Assembly (NCBI RefSeq): GCF_001577265.1
Contig: NZ_CP014517.1
Location: 1,851,001 to 1,915,000, forward strand
Direction: 5' to 3'
DNA from: Variovorax sp. PAMC 28711
GTDB lineage: Bacteria > Pseudomonadota > Gammaproteobacteria > Burkholderiales > Burkholderiaceae_C
Length of the DNA: 64,000 bases
Of the stretch, positions 42,896 to 52,042 are shown piece by piece (the first letter of the stretch is position 1; each line of letters begins with the position of its first letter). Under the pieces are notes generated by a model. That model was not told the DNA's origin and ran no database searches. It saw only the letters and a program-made list of their open reading frames with translations. A program made the position numbers and the translations under genes.

Positions 42896-45800
42896 TCAGT
42901 TGAAGACGCCGGAGATACCGACACGCGCACCCACACCGCCGCTGGAGACCGACACGCCGCCGGTGATGCTCCAGCGACCGTTGTCGGCGGTGCGGCGCAG
43001 CGTCACCGCTGCAGCCGTCTGCTGCTGGTAGTAGCCGAGGCCTGCCGAGTAGGTCAGCTTGCCGGCCACGTAAGGCGCGCTTTCCATCGCCATGGCGGCG
43101 GCGGCACCGGCGTAAGCCTTCTTCGCCACGCCGTCGATCTGGCCCTGCACCGCAGCGACCTGCTGGTTGGTGTACGCATTGGCACTGGCGACGCCCGCGT
43201 TCAACTGGTTGACGTTGACCGCATCGGTGCCGGCCACGCCGGGTGCCACGTTGTGGACCGAGACGGGCCCGGTGTTGTTGCCGAGGGTCACGCCGTTGTA
43301 GTTGGTGCTGCCATCGACGTTGGTGTCGTACTTGACCGTGCCCTTCAACTGCGAGACGTTGACGCCGTCGGTGTCGGCCACGCCGGCCTTCACGTTGGTG
43401 ATCTGCCGTTCGTTGCCGACCGAGCCGACCGACACCGAGTTGGCGCGGTCTGCCACCGAGCCCATGCCCAGGGCCACCGAGTTGGCGGCCGTGGCCGACG
43501 CGCCGTTGCCCAGCGCCGTGCTGTTGACACCGGAGGCCGTCGAGCTGTTGCCGACCGCGGTGCTGTTGTTGCCCGACGCCACCGAGCCTGCGCCGCCCGC
43601 TGCGGAGTTGAGGCCGGTCGGCGACGGCGGCGGGGTGTTCGTGTCCTGGCTGACCTGGAACATGCCCTTGGCACCGTTGTTGATGTTGGTGATGTCACCG
43701 GCAATTTCGGTGATCCGGCCGTCGGTGTAGGTGTTGGCTTCCTTCACCGCGCCGTCGAGCTGGCGCAGGTTGACCGCGTCGGTGGCCAGCTTGCCGTCGG
43801 CCACGTTGCTGATGGTGCGGGTCTCGCCGGTCGCCGCGTTGCCGACCGACACCGTGCCGACCGTGTTGTTCACCGCGTTCGAGTACTTGCCGGTGTAGCT
43901 TTCTGCGCCGCGGCCGCCGTCGTTCGCGCCTTGGCCGAGGGCGACCGAACCGGCACCCGATGACGTGGCGCCGTTGCCCACGGCCGTGCTGCCGGTTGAA
44001 GATGCGGTGCTGTCGTTGCCCAGCGCCATCGCGCTGTTGCCGGAGGCCTTCGCATTCGCACCGCCCGCCACCGACTTGGTGCCGGTGGGCAGCGGTGGCG
44101 GCGAGTTGTAGTCCTGGCTGACCTGGAACATGCCGGCCGCGCCGTTGGAGATGTTGACGATCTTGCCGTCCACCGCCTTGAGCTGGCTCAGGTTGACGGC
44201 ATCGGTGTCGTCGGCGCCTGCGGCCAGGTTGGTGATGCGGCGCTCCTTGCCGGCCGAGCCGACCGACACTTCGCCGATGGCGGTCGTACCGACGATCGGC
44301 AGGGCGACGCCGGTCGCGCTCAGCGGCTGCCAGCCGGTCTTGGCGATCGTGGCGCCGGTGGCCACCGAGTCGTTGCCGAGGGCGATGCTGTTGTCACCCG
44401 TGACGTTGGCGTTCGAACCGATCGCCACGCTGTTCTTGCCCGAGGCGACAGCGCGCGGGCCGGCCGCCACGCTTTCCGCACCGATGGCCTGGCTGTCTGC
44501 CAGCACCGAGTTGGCGTGGAAGTACTTGGTGCCGCCGTTGAAGAGGTTGTTGACAGCCAGGTTCGTGGCGTTGAGTTGCGAGCCGTTTACCGCGTCAGTC
44601 GAGGTCATGCTCAGTTGGCCGGCCGAGACGTTCTGGATCTGGCGCGTGCTGCCCAGCGCACCCACCGACACCACGCCGACCGACGTGCCGCCGGCGAAGT
44701 TGTACGGCGTGCCGCCGATGGTGGCGCTGGCGGTGTTCACTGCGGCGGTCGTCGTTGCGTTGCTGCCCAGCGCGACGCTGTCGGCGATGCTGGCGGTGGC
44801 GCCGCGGCCGATGGCCACTGCGTTGGCAGCCGAGGCGGTGGCGTTGTAGCCGAGGGCGCTGGAGCCCACCGCTTGTGCGTGTGCGTCATCGAGTGCCAAG
44901 CCGGTGTCGTTGGTGCGCACATAACGCACGCCCTTGCCGTTGTTGGTGATGTAGGTGTTGTCGACCGGGCCGGTGATCTGGAACAGCTGCGCGCCGTTGA
45001 TCGCGTCGGTGCTGGTCGCGTTCACGGCGCCCTGGCTCAGGTTGGTGATCTTGGTGCCGCCGGTCAGGCCGCCGTCCGCCGAAGTGGCGCCGGCCAACGT
45101 GACGGTGTTCTTCGGGTCGCCGAGCGAGCCGTCGTACTTCACCGTGCGGTCGTCGAGCGCCTTCAGCTGGCTCACGTTGACGCCGTCGGTGTCCGCGCCG
45201 CCAGCGGCGACGTTGGTGATGCGGCGTTCCGCGCCGGCCGTGCCGATCGAAATTTCGCTGGTGGCTGTGGGGGCCTTGATGGCGGTGATCAGGCTGCCGG
45301 TGGGCACGAAGGCGGCGGTGCCGAGCGTGGCGCCGTTGGCGATCGAGTTGGAGCCCAGGGCGATGTTGCCCACGCCGGTGGCCGATGAGTTCGCGCCGAT
45401 GGCGACAGCCTTGTCCGAGTTGGCCAGGGCGTTGGTGCCGAAGGCGACGGTGTCGTTGATGGCCAGCGTGCCGACCTTTGTGCCGGCCTGATTGCAACCA
45501 TCGACCAAAGGCACGCACACCACTGTGCCGCCCGGCGTGATGGTGGCGCTGCCGGCGTTCTTGCCGACCGCCACGTTGCCGCTGCCGGTCACGCCGACAC
45601 CGGCGTTCGTGCCCATGGCCGAGTTGTCGGCACCGCTGACGAACTGGCCCGCGCCCGCGCCGAATGCGTTGTTGAAGACGCCATTCATGGTCCAGCCTTC
45701 AGCCGTAGTGAGCTGGTACGCCTTGCCGCCACCCGTCACATAGTTGCCGGCGGCATCGCCGAGTGCGGTGTTGCCGCTCGACGAGGCGTTCTGGCCGGCC

Positions 45801-46417
45801 CGGTAGCCCACCGCCGTGTTGTCGTTGCCGCCGGCTGCGCCGGCCCAGTTTTGACCCGCACGGGTGCCGACATTGGTGTTGCGATCGCCGACAACGCCCT
45901 GGCCGCTGAAGCTGCCGAGGCTGGTGTTCAGGCTGCCCTTGGTGCCGTTGCCTGCGGCGTAGCCGCCCAGCAGCGTATTGGAATCGCCGGTGACATCCTG
46001 GCCCGAAAGGTATCCGAGGACAGAGTTGTACTGCCCTTGCATCTTGGTACCAGCGCCGTTGCCGATGACAGTGATGTACGCGCCGTTCATGTTCTGACCA
46101 GCGCCGTTGCCGATCACCACGATGTCCTGCCCCGTGGTGCCCGTGCCTGCCGAACCGCCGATCGCGGTCATGCTGGTTCCGGCCGCCTGGGCGTTGTTGC
46201 CCAGCGCAATGGCGGAAGTACCGGTCGCCGTTGCACCCAACGTGCCCCCCGTCGTCTGCACCACATCACCCGCCATCGCAAGCGAGCTGCCCATGGCCAG
46301 CGTGGTGGCGATCAGCGCGATCGAGCCGCTGCGCTTGCCCTGTGACTTGACGGCTTCCGAAGCCGCGACCCAGGCGCCGAGCGCCTCATTCCAGATTGAC
46401 CGATATGACTTGTTCAT
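42896..46417 (-). CDS. Trimeric autotransporter adhesin 2 (YadA-like)
   Basis: A 1173-aa surface adhesin with ESPR start [20 protein letters not shown] and signal core to about residue 49. The first third of the passenger (about 90-280) carries GxxAG...NTxxG repeats ([21 protein letters not shown]) like those of phage tail fibres. The middle carries YadA-head and neck/HIM modules ([15 protein letters not shown]). Two near-parallel blocks with FQVSQD, PPP and TG lie near residues 755 and 915. The anchor is the last ~85 residues ([14 protein letters not shown]). It ends in GVFN, as adhesin 1 does. It heads the operon adhesin 2 - TpgA-like - Crp-type regulator. Confidence 0.9.
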   Translation of the reverse strand: MNKSYRSIWNEALGAWVAASEAVKSQGKRSGSIALIATTLAMGSSLAMAGDVVQTTGGTLGATATGTSAIALGNNAQAAGTSMTAIGGSAGTGTTGQDIVVIGNGAGQNMNGAYITVIGNGAGTKMQGQYNSVLGYLSGQDVTGDSNTLLGGYAAGNGTKGSLNTSLGSFSGQGVVGDRNTNVGTRAGQNWAGAAGGNDNTAVGYRAGQNASSSGNTALGDAAGNYVTGGGKAYQLTTAEGWTMNGVFNNAFGAGAGQFVSGADNSAMGTNAGVGVTGSGNVAVGKNAGSATITPGGTVVCVPLVDGCNQAGTKVGTLAINDTVAFGTNALANSDKAVAIGANSSATGVGNIALGSNSIANGATLGTAAFVPTGSLITAIKAPTATSEISIGTAGAERRITNVAAGGADTDGVNVSQLKALDDRTVKYDGSLGDPKNTVTLAGATSADGGLTGGTKITNLSQGAVNATSTDAINGAQLFQITGPVDNTYITNNGKGVRYVRTNDTGLALDDAHAQAVGSSALGYNATASAANAVAIGRGATASIADSVALGSNATTTAAVNTASATIGGTPYNFAGGTSVGVVSVGALGSTRQIQNVSAGQLSMTSTDAVNGSQLNATNLAVNNLFNGGTKYFHANSVLADSQAIGAESVAAGPRAVASGKNSVAIGSNANVTGDNSIALGNDSVATGATIAKTGWQPLSATGVALPIVGTTAIGEVSVGSAGKERRITNLAAGADDTDAVNLSQLKAVDGKIVNISNGAAGMFQVSQDYNSPPPLPTGTKSVAGGANAKASGNSAMALGNDSTASSTGSTAVGNGATSSGAGSVALGQGANDGGRGAESYTGKYSNAVNNTVGTVSVGNAATGETRTISNVADGKLATDAVNLRQLDGAVKEANTYTDGRITEIAGDITNINNGAKGMFQVSQDTNTPPPSPTGLNSAAGGAGSVASGNNSTAVGNSSTASGVNSTALGNGASATAANSVALGMGSVADRANSVSVGSVGNERQITNVKAGVADTDGVNVSQLKGTVKYDTNVDGSTNYNGVTLGNNTGPVSVHNVAPGVAGTDAVNVNQLNAGVASANAYTNQQVAAVQGQIDGVAKKAYAGAAAAMAMESAPYVAGKLTYSAGLGYYQQQTAAAVTLRRTADNGRWSITGGVSVSSGGVGARVGISGVFN

Positions 46418-46706
46418 GATTTTTAATCCCTGTTGCGTTACGGCACCGACGCCGCGTGTCTACGAATTCACCGGGAGATTCCGGCGCCGTCCTTCCCTGA
46501 ATCCAGGGCAGGCGCCGATGGTTGTCGAGCGCCCCGGGGCGAACAGGAGCGCTGCGAGACTTCGTCAGAATTGAGCTGAAAGGATTGGGCAAAAGCGGTG
46601 CTAGTTCACATTTCGGCGGCGCGCGCCAGCCCTCCGGCAGCAGCCGAACGCTACGAGGCCGTGACATTGGGTTCCACTAAGGCCCTGTCACACATCCACC
46701 CTCGTC
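46418..46706. promoter_or_regulatory. Divergent promoter region between adhesin 2 and its response regulator
   Basis: This 289-bp gap separates adhesin 2 (minus) from the two-component genes (plus) and must contain both promoters. A pair of complementary arms, GTGACA at 46661-46666 and TGTCAC at 46686-46691, sits just upstream of the regulator start and could be an operator. No gene is seen. The arrangement favours direct control of adhesin 2 by the adjacent regulator. Confidence 0.45.
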
Positions 46707-47474
46707 ATGCGCATCGCAGTCCTCGAAGACGACCCTCATCAACTGACGCACGCCGTGCAGGCGCTCGACCGCCATCTCGCGATCGCCGATGAGGAGATCT
46801 CCACCATTCCCTTCGAAAGCGGCGAGGCCTTGCGCCGCGCGCTTCGCACCGAAACCTTCGACGCGCTGATCCTCGATTGGGGCGTGCCCGACCTCGACGG
46901 CATCGACCTGTTGCGCTGGCTGCGGTGGATCAAGCAGGACGACGTGCCGGTGCTCATGCTCACCTCGCGCGGTGCCGAGCGCGACGTGGCCGAGGCACTC
47001 GGCCTGGGTGCCGACGACTACGTCGCGAAGCCGTTTCGTGCCATCGAACTGTGCGCACGCGTGCGGCGCCTCCTGACCCGACGCCTCGCCGGCCCGGCCG
47101 GCAGCGCGTCGGCCGCGCCGATCATCAGCACCGAGCGCTTCGGCCCCTGGGTGTTCGATCGCTCGACGCTGAGCGTGACCATCGACACCACGGCGCAGAC
47201 CTTCGTGCTGACCGATCGCGAGTTCAAGCTGGTGCTCGCCCTGTTCCGTCATCTCGGTCGGCCGGTCTCGCGCACGTACCTGCTGGAGAGTTCGGGCCAT
47301 CGCGGCGACGCGGTGTCGTCGCGCGCACTCGACAGCCACATCTACCGCCTGCGCAACAAGCTCGGCCTGCACGCCGGCAACGGCGTGCGATTGCAGACGG
47401 TGTACGGACAAGGCTACCGGCTCGAATGGGCAGACGAATCGGCCGACCGCGAGCCGTTGGCGCATGCGGGCTGA
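46707..47474 (+). CDS. OmpR-family response regulator of the adhesin locus
   Basis: A 255-aa regulator: receiver domain (about residues 1-120; Asp8/Asp9, phosphoacceptor Asp57 in LILDWGVPD, Lys in VAKPF) and winged-helix domain (about 145-240; LTDREFKLVLALFRHLG, VYGQGYRLEW). The WGVPD variant replaces the usual MMLPD-type turn. The gene overlaps its kinase gene by 11 nt. It is divergent from adhesin 2, so the adhesins are the natural candidate targets. Confidence 0.88.
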   Translation: MRIAVLEDDPHQLTHAVQALDRHLAIADEEISTIPFESGEALRRALRTETFDALILDWGVPDLDGIDLLRWLRWIKQDDVPVLMLTSRGAERDVAEALGLGADDYVAKPFRAIELCARVRRLLTRRLAGPAGSASAAPIISTERFGPWVFDRSTLSVTIDTTAQTFVLTDREFKLVLALFRHLGRPVSRTYLLESSGHRGDAVSSRALDSHIYRLRNKLGLHAGNGVRLQTVYGQGYRLEWADESADREPLAHAG

Positions 47475-49914
47475 CGGCCGCTTCATGCGACGGCGGCTGC
47501 TCACCGACTCGCTGCTGATCGCGCTGCTGCTGCCGCTGTTGCTGCTGTGGCTCGACGGCCGAACCGGCTTGCCGGAAGCCAATCGCATGGTCTACGACCG
47601 CCTGCTGCAGACGCTGCCGGCCACCGCCTCCGGCGATGTCGTGATCATCGGCATCGACAAGCGCAGCATCGACGCCATCGGCCCGCTGCCCTGGCCGCGT
47701 TCGGTGCACGCCGAGTTGCTCGAACGCCTTGCGCCGGCGGCACCCCGCTCGGTGCTGTTCAACGTGTTTTTCGATGCCGGCAGCGCGCGACCCGAGGACG
47801 ACCAGCGCCTGGCCCGCGCCATCGGCGCGCTGCCCGTCTACCTGCCGCTGGACTACACCCATCCATCGGCCGCAGCGCCGGGCGTTCGCACCGGCTTCAC
47901 CGACCCGCTCGCCATGCTCGCGCAGCATGCGGAGGGAATCGGCCACGCCAACGTCGCGCCGGATGCCGACGACCGGGTGCGCACCATCTTTCGCTACGAA
48001 GGCACCGCCGAGCGGCTGGTGCCCTACGTCGGCCTGCTCATGGCCACCGGCGCGCAAGACGCGTCGCCGGCCAACCCCGTGTTCGCGCCTCGCGGCGACT
48101 GGAGCAAGCTGTCGCGCTTCGGCTTCCGGTTCGCGGGACCGGCCGGCACCTACCGGACGGAATCCTTCATCGACGTGCTGCGCGGGGCGGTGTCTGCGGA
48201 CAGCCTTCGCGGCAAGTACCTGATGGTCGGTGCGCTGGCGGACTCGCGGGTGAACGACCAGCTGGCCGTGGTCGGCGTGGGCGCGCGCAGCAGCATGCCG
48301 GGCGTCGAGATCCATGCCAATGCTTTCGATGCCTTGCGCCAAGGTCGCACCCTCGAGTTCCCGACGCCGGTCGCCGGCACATTGTGGAAGGTCGTGCCGA
48401 TCTGGATCGCGCTCGCGCTGTTCCTGCTGAGTGCGCGGCATGCGCTGGCCAGCGCCATGCTGCTGGTCACCGGCTGCGCGTTGCTCGCGCTGATCGCCGT
48501 GTCGCAGGCGCATTACATGCCGCCGATCGCCACCTCGATGGCCGGCATCGCACTGAGCTACCTGCTGTGGAGCGGCCGGCGTTTCAGCGCGATGCTGCTG
48601 TTCTTGCGGCAACGCATCGATGCGCTGAATGCCGTGCCATCGGGCGCCTTCGAACCGCCGACCACGCCGCGTGCAGTCGCGCTCGATGCGGTCGAAGAAC
48701 GCGCGCACAGCCTCGACCGGGCCATCCAGCGATTGGTGGGCCTGCAGGCGATGCTGAACGAGAGCCTGCAGATGATGCCGGTGGCGGTCGCGGTGTGCCG
48801 CGCCGACGGCGTGATCGCGCAGAGCAACGCCGTCGCGCGCCAGCTGTTGACGGGGCAACCTGCCATTGCCGGCCCTGCCGGCGCCGGCGATCCGCTCGAG
48901 GGGCGAAACCTCCTCGACATACTCTCTCGCATGCAGCGAAAGACGATTTCAGACGGGCTGCAAGCCGACGCCGCCGACCGCTGGGCGCAGGCGATGGACG
49001 GCGAATACACCACCGCGGGCCACGATGTGCTGCGCGTGCATGCGGTGCAGCTCGCCGGCCTCGGCGATGCGCCCGGCACGCACCGGGTCGTGGTGCTGCG
49101 CGACCTGACGACCGAACGACGGGTGCAGGGCGAACGCGAGCGCTGGTTCGCGTTTCTTTCACACGATTTGCGCAGCCCGCAGGTGTCGATTCTGAGCCTG
49201 CTCGCACTGCACGCCGACCAGGAAAGCGGCCGCATCGACACCGCGCAACTGGTGCAGGGGGTCGAGCGCCAAGCGCATCGCACGCTCGCACTCACCGAGA
49301 ACGTGATGAGCATGATCGAGACCGCCGCCAGTCGCCAGGACCTGTCGGCCATTCCGATGGGGGACGCGGCGATGGACGCCATCGACGCGAGCTGGCACTA
49401 CGCGCAAAGCCGCGGGGTGTTGCTGGCGCCGATGCTCGGCGATGACGACTGCATCGTGCGCGCCGATCGCCCGCTGTTGACCCGCGCGATCCTCAATCTG
49501 CTGACCAACGCGATCCGTCACAGCGCACCGGGCCGCACGGTGCATGTGTGCATGAGCCAGAGCCAGTCCGCCCTGCACGGCGGCGCGGTCGGGGAGGCGG
49601 TGTTGTCGGTGCGCGACGAAGGCGAAGGCATGTCCGCGGAGAAGCTGGCCCGCATCCTGAAAACCGATGCGCGTGAAAGAGCGCCGGGACAGCCGGCGCA
49701 TGCGCACGACGTCCAGGGCTGGGGCATCGGGATGTCGGTGGTGCACGCCGTGATCGAGCGGCATCGCGGCTGGCTGGACGCGCACAGCGCACCGGGCGTC
49801 GGCAGCACGTTTTTGCTGGGCCTGCCTTTGCAGGCGCTGTCGATGGAGGAAGCCGACTATTCGAGGAACACGCCGCAATCGGCCGGCAACCAGCGCATGC
49901 TGCCGACCCTGTAG
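47464..49914 (+). CDS. CHASE2-domain sensor histidine kinase
   Basis: An 816-aa kinase (809 aa if started at 47485). The N-terminal membrane segment (about 12-29) is followed by an extracytoplasmic CHASE2 domain (about 35-300; VVIIGIDKRSIDAIGPLPWPR), three membrane segments (about 310-395) and a PAS-like region (about 430-550). The transmitter has His567 in LSHDLRSPQ, N-box NLLTNAIRHS, and G-boxes DEGEGMS and GWGIGMSVVH. HDLRSPQ departs from the usual HxLRTPL. CHASE2 binds unknown small molecules. The 3' end overlaps the antisense BamE-like gene by 58 bp. Confidence 0.88.
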   Translation: MRADGRFMRRRLLTDSLLIALLLPLLLLWLDGRTGLPEANRMVYDRLLQTLPATASGDVVIIGIDKRSIDAIGPLPWPRSVHAELLERLAPAAPRSVLFNVFFDAGSARPEDDQRLARAIGALPVYLPLDYTHPSAAAPGVRTGFTDPLAMLAQHAEGIGHANVAPDADDRVRTIFRYEGTAERLVPYVGLLMATGAQDASPANPVFAPRGDWSKLSRFGFRFAGPAGTYRTESFIDVLRGAVSADSLRGKYLMVGALADSRVNDQLAVVGVGARSSMPGVEIHANAFDALRQGRTLEFPTPVAGTLWKVVPIWIALALFLLSARHALASAMLLVTGCALLALIAVSQAHYMPPIATSMAGIALSYLLWSGRRFSAMLLFLRQRIDALNAVPSGAFEPPTTPRAVALDAVEERAHSLDRAIQRLVGLQAMLNESLQMMPVAVAVCRADGVIAQSNAVARQLLTGQPAIAGPAGAGDPLEGRNLLDILSRMQRKTISDGLQADAADRWAQAMDGEYTTAGHDVLRVHAVQLAGLGDAPGTHRVVVLRDLTTERRVQGERERWFAFLSHDLRSPQVSILSLLALHADQESGRIDTAQLVQGVERQAHRTLALTENVMSMIETAASRQDLSAIPMGDAAMDAIDASWHYAQSRGVLLAPMLGDDDCIVRADRPLLTRAILNLLTNAIRHSAPGRTVHVCMSQSQSALHGGAVGEAVLSVRDEGEGMSAEKLARILKTDARERAPGQPAHAHDVQGWGIGMSVVHAVIERHRGWLDAHSAPGVGSTFLLGLPLQALSMEEADYSRNTPQSAGNQRMLPTL

Positions 49915-50264
49915 TCGGCATCGAACAGCAGCTTGTACTGGCAGGTGGTGAGGCCGCCGCCGCTCTTGAAGTCGAGCCGGTAATCCCACTCGCGCACGCC
50001 GGCGATGCCTTCGTCGAACTGGGGCGTTCCGAGCAGCGCAACGACCTGGTCCTTGTGCATGCCGGTGCGGATCAGCCCGAGCTTTTCGCGCACCACCGCA
50101 CGGCCCGGCTTGCGCAGCGCCGGATCGTGCGAAATGGCCGGAAAGACGATGCGCTGCGCGCTTGTGCCGTCATCGGCGATGCCCCGGCTGGGGTTGTTGG
50201 TAACGCAGCCGTGCAGTGCAAACAGTGTGCAGGCGCCGAGCGCGCCGATCCGCCAGATTTTCAT
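49857..50264 (-). CDS. Orphan BamE-like lipoprotein
   Basis: A 135-aa lipoprotein with lipobox LHGC (Cys20) and a single BamE/SmpA-like domain (about residues 60-130). Its core IRTGMHKDQVVALLGTPQF, AGVREWDYRLDF and TCQYKLLFD matches the N-terminal domain of both TpgA-like proteins of this locus. It lacks the OmpA domain, so it would not bind peptidoglycan itself. It may be a third adhesin-anchor component or a decoy or regulator. Overlap with the kinase 3' end is 58 bp. Confidence 0.75.
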   Translation of the reverse strand: MKIWRIGALGACTLFALHGCVTNNPSRGIADDGTSAQRIVFPAISHDPALRKPGRAVVREKLGLIRTGMHKDQVVALLGTPQFDEGIAGVREWDYRLDFKSGGGLTTCQYKLLFDADYRVGSMRWLPADCGVFLE

Positions 50265-50378
50265 TCGTGACTCCCTGAGCGGCCATGATGCCGCGCGAAC
50301 AGGGAGCGACGCGAACCCGGGGCGAACGCCGGCCCGCGGGTCGTTACTTCCTGCGCACTCTGCGCGGATACCTGCAGG

Positions 50379-50786
50379 TCAGAAGCGGAAGTCTGCCGTC
50401 TTGGGCGTGTCGCCGACCGTCACCGGCTGCTTCTGCGTGGTGCCTTGCGCGGTGGCCTGGACGGTGTAGCGACCCGCCGGTACGTCGACGAGGCAGACCG
50501 GACCCGTGGCGCGCAGGGTGAACCCGGGTGCGCCGCCTTCGCGCTGGATCGCGACGTCGACATCGGCCACATAGGCGCCGTCCTGGCGTGCGAACAGCAA
50601 CGACAACGGATGGGACTTCATCGCGGCGCGGAAAGCGGTCGATTCATCGGAGCCGATGCCGCCGCAAATCCAGCGAAAGGCGCCCTCGCCTTTCATGGCG
50701 GGCATCGCGGGTGGCGTTTGCGCCTGCGCCTGCAGCGCGCCGGCCATGCACAACGCGGCGGCGATCAACGGGATTCGGTTCTTCAT
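50379..50786 (-). CDS. Exported hypothetical protein
   Basis: A 135-aa protein with a signal peptide (about residues 1-22, ALQAQAQ). It has two cysteines that could form a disulphide (FRWICGG, GPVCLVD). A beta-rich C-terminal part resembles a small carboxypeptidase-regulatory-like or transthyretin-like fold (VPAGRYTVQATAQG). No function can be assigned. Its ATG overlaps the glcF stop by 4 nt, so it is translated with glcF. The 114-bp gap to the next gene shows nothing notable. Confidence 0.7.
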   Translation of the reverse strand: MKNRIPLIAAALCMAGALQAQAQTPPAMPAMKGEGAFRWICGGIGSDESTAFRAAMKSHPLSLLFARQDGAYVADVDVAIQREGGAPGFTLRATGPVCLVDVPAGRYTVQATAQGTTQKQPVTVGDTPKTADFRF

Positions 50787-52036
50787 GCGGAGGGCTCCTT
50801 GGGCGAAGACGCCTCCGTCAAGGCCGCATCGAGCACCTCGATCCAGTGCTTCACGGCCACGGTGCTGCCGCTTTGCAGATGGGTGATGCATCCGATATTG
50901 GCCGAGACAATGGTCGTCGGTTGCAACTGGTTCAAGTGTCCCAGCTTGCGGTCACGCAACGTGTAGGCGATTTCCGGTTGAAGCACCGAATAGGTGCCGG
51001 CCGATCCGCAACACAGGTGCGACTCGCTTCGCGCGACCTGCACGTCGAAACCGAGCGCGCGCAGATTCACTTCGACGCCGCCGCGCAACTTCTGGCCATG
51101 CTGCAAGGTGCAGGGCGGGTGATAGCCGACCACGCCGGTGGGCGCCTTCACGCGGCCCTTGAGCACCGGCACCAGGTCGGGCAGCAGCTCGCTCAGGTCG
51201 CGCGTGAGTTCGCTGACGCGCCGCGCTTTGAGCGCATAGGCCGGATCGTCGCGCAGGATGTGGCCGTACTCGCGCACCGTGACACCGCAACCCGATGCGT
51301 TCATGACGATCGCCTCGACTTCGTCGCGCTCGACTTGCGGCCACCACGCATCGATGTTGGCGCGCATCTGCGCCTTGGCGCCGTCCTGGTCGTTCAGGTG
51401 GAACTTGACGCCGCCGCAGCAACCGGCTGCGCGCGCGATCACGGTCTGGATGCCCGCCGCATCGAGCACCCGGGCGGTCGCGCTGTTGATGTTGGGCATC
51501 ATCGACGGCTGCACGCAACCGGCCAGCATGAGCACCTTGCGCGCGTGCGTGGCGGTCGGCCAGGTGCCGGCGTCCTGTCTGGCGGGCACCTTGGCCTTGA
51601 GCGCCTCGGGCAGCAGCCCGCGCACCGACTGGCCCAGCTTCATGGCCGGGCCGAACAGCGGCGACGGCAGCGCTTCCTTCAAGAGCCAGCGCGTGGCCGA
51701 TTCCACCGCGGGGCGCGGCACCTTCGCATCGACGATCTTGCGGCCGATGTCGACCAGGTGGCCGTACTGCACGCCGCTCGGGCAGGTGGTCTCACAGTTG
51801 CGGCAGGTGAGGCAACGGTCCAGATGCAGCTGCGTGCTGCGCGTCGGCGTCTTGCCTTCGAGCACCTGCTTGATGAGGTAGATGCGTCCGCGCGGGCCGT
51901 CGAGCTCGTCGCCGAGCAGCTGGTAGGTCGGGCAGGTCGCGGTGCAGAAGCCGCAGTGCACGCATTTGCGCAGGATCGCCTCGGCTTCCTGGCCGTCGGC
52001 GGTGTCGCGAAATTCGGGAGCGAGTTCGGTTTGCAT
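50783..52036 (-). CDS. glcF: Glycolate oxidase iron-sulfur subunit
   Basis: A 417-aa protein carrying two [4Fe-4S] motifs, CVHCGFCTATCPTY near residue 25 and CLTCRNCETTCPSG near 75. Two CCG domains follow (GCCGGVKFH near 207 and CCGSAGTYS near 345). It transfers electrons from glycolate oxidation to the quinone pool with GlcD and GlcE. glcE lies 6 nt upstream; glcD is not in this unit and may be elsewhere. Confidence 0.92.
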   Translation of the reverse strand: MQTELAPEFRDTADGQEAEAILRKCVHCGFCTATCPTYQLLGDELDGPRGRIYLIKQVLEGKTPTRSTQLHLDRCLTCRNCETTCPSGVQYGHLVDIGRKIVDAKVPRPAVESATRWLLKEALPSPLFGPAMKLGQSVRGLLPEALKAKVPARQDAGTWPTATHARKVLMLAGCVQPSMMPNINSATARVLDAAGIQTVIARAAGCCGGVKFHLNDQDGAKAQMRANIDAWWPQVERDEVEAIVMNASGCGVTVREYGHILRDDPAYALKARRVSELTRDLSELLPDLVPVLKGRVKAPTGVVGYHPPCTLQHGQKLRGGVEVNLRALGFDVQVARSESHLCCGSAGTYSVLQPEIAYTLRDRKLGHLNQLQPTTIVSANIGCITHLQSGSTVAVKHWIEVLDAALTEASSPKEPSA

Positions 52037-52042
52037 GGAAGG

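Noticed and set aside
36705..46417. CRISPR-like direct repeats
   Set aside because: The repetition in this region is coding and follows the adhesin head and neck modules. There are no short identical repeats with unique spacers anywhere in the window.
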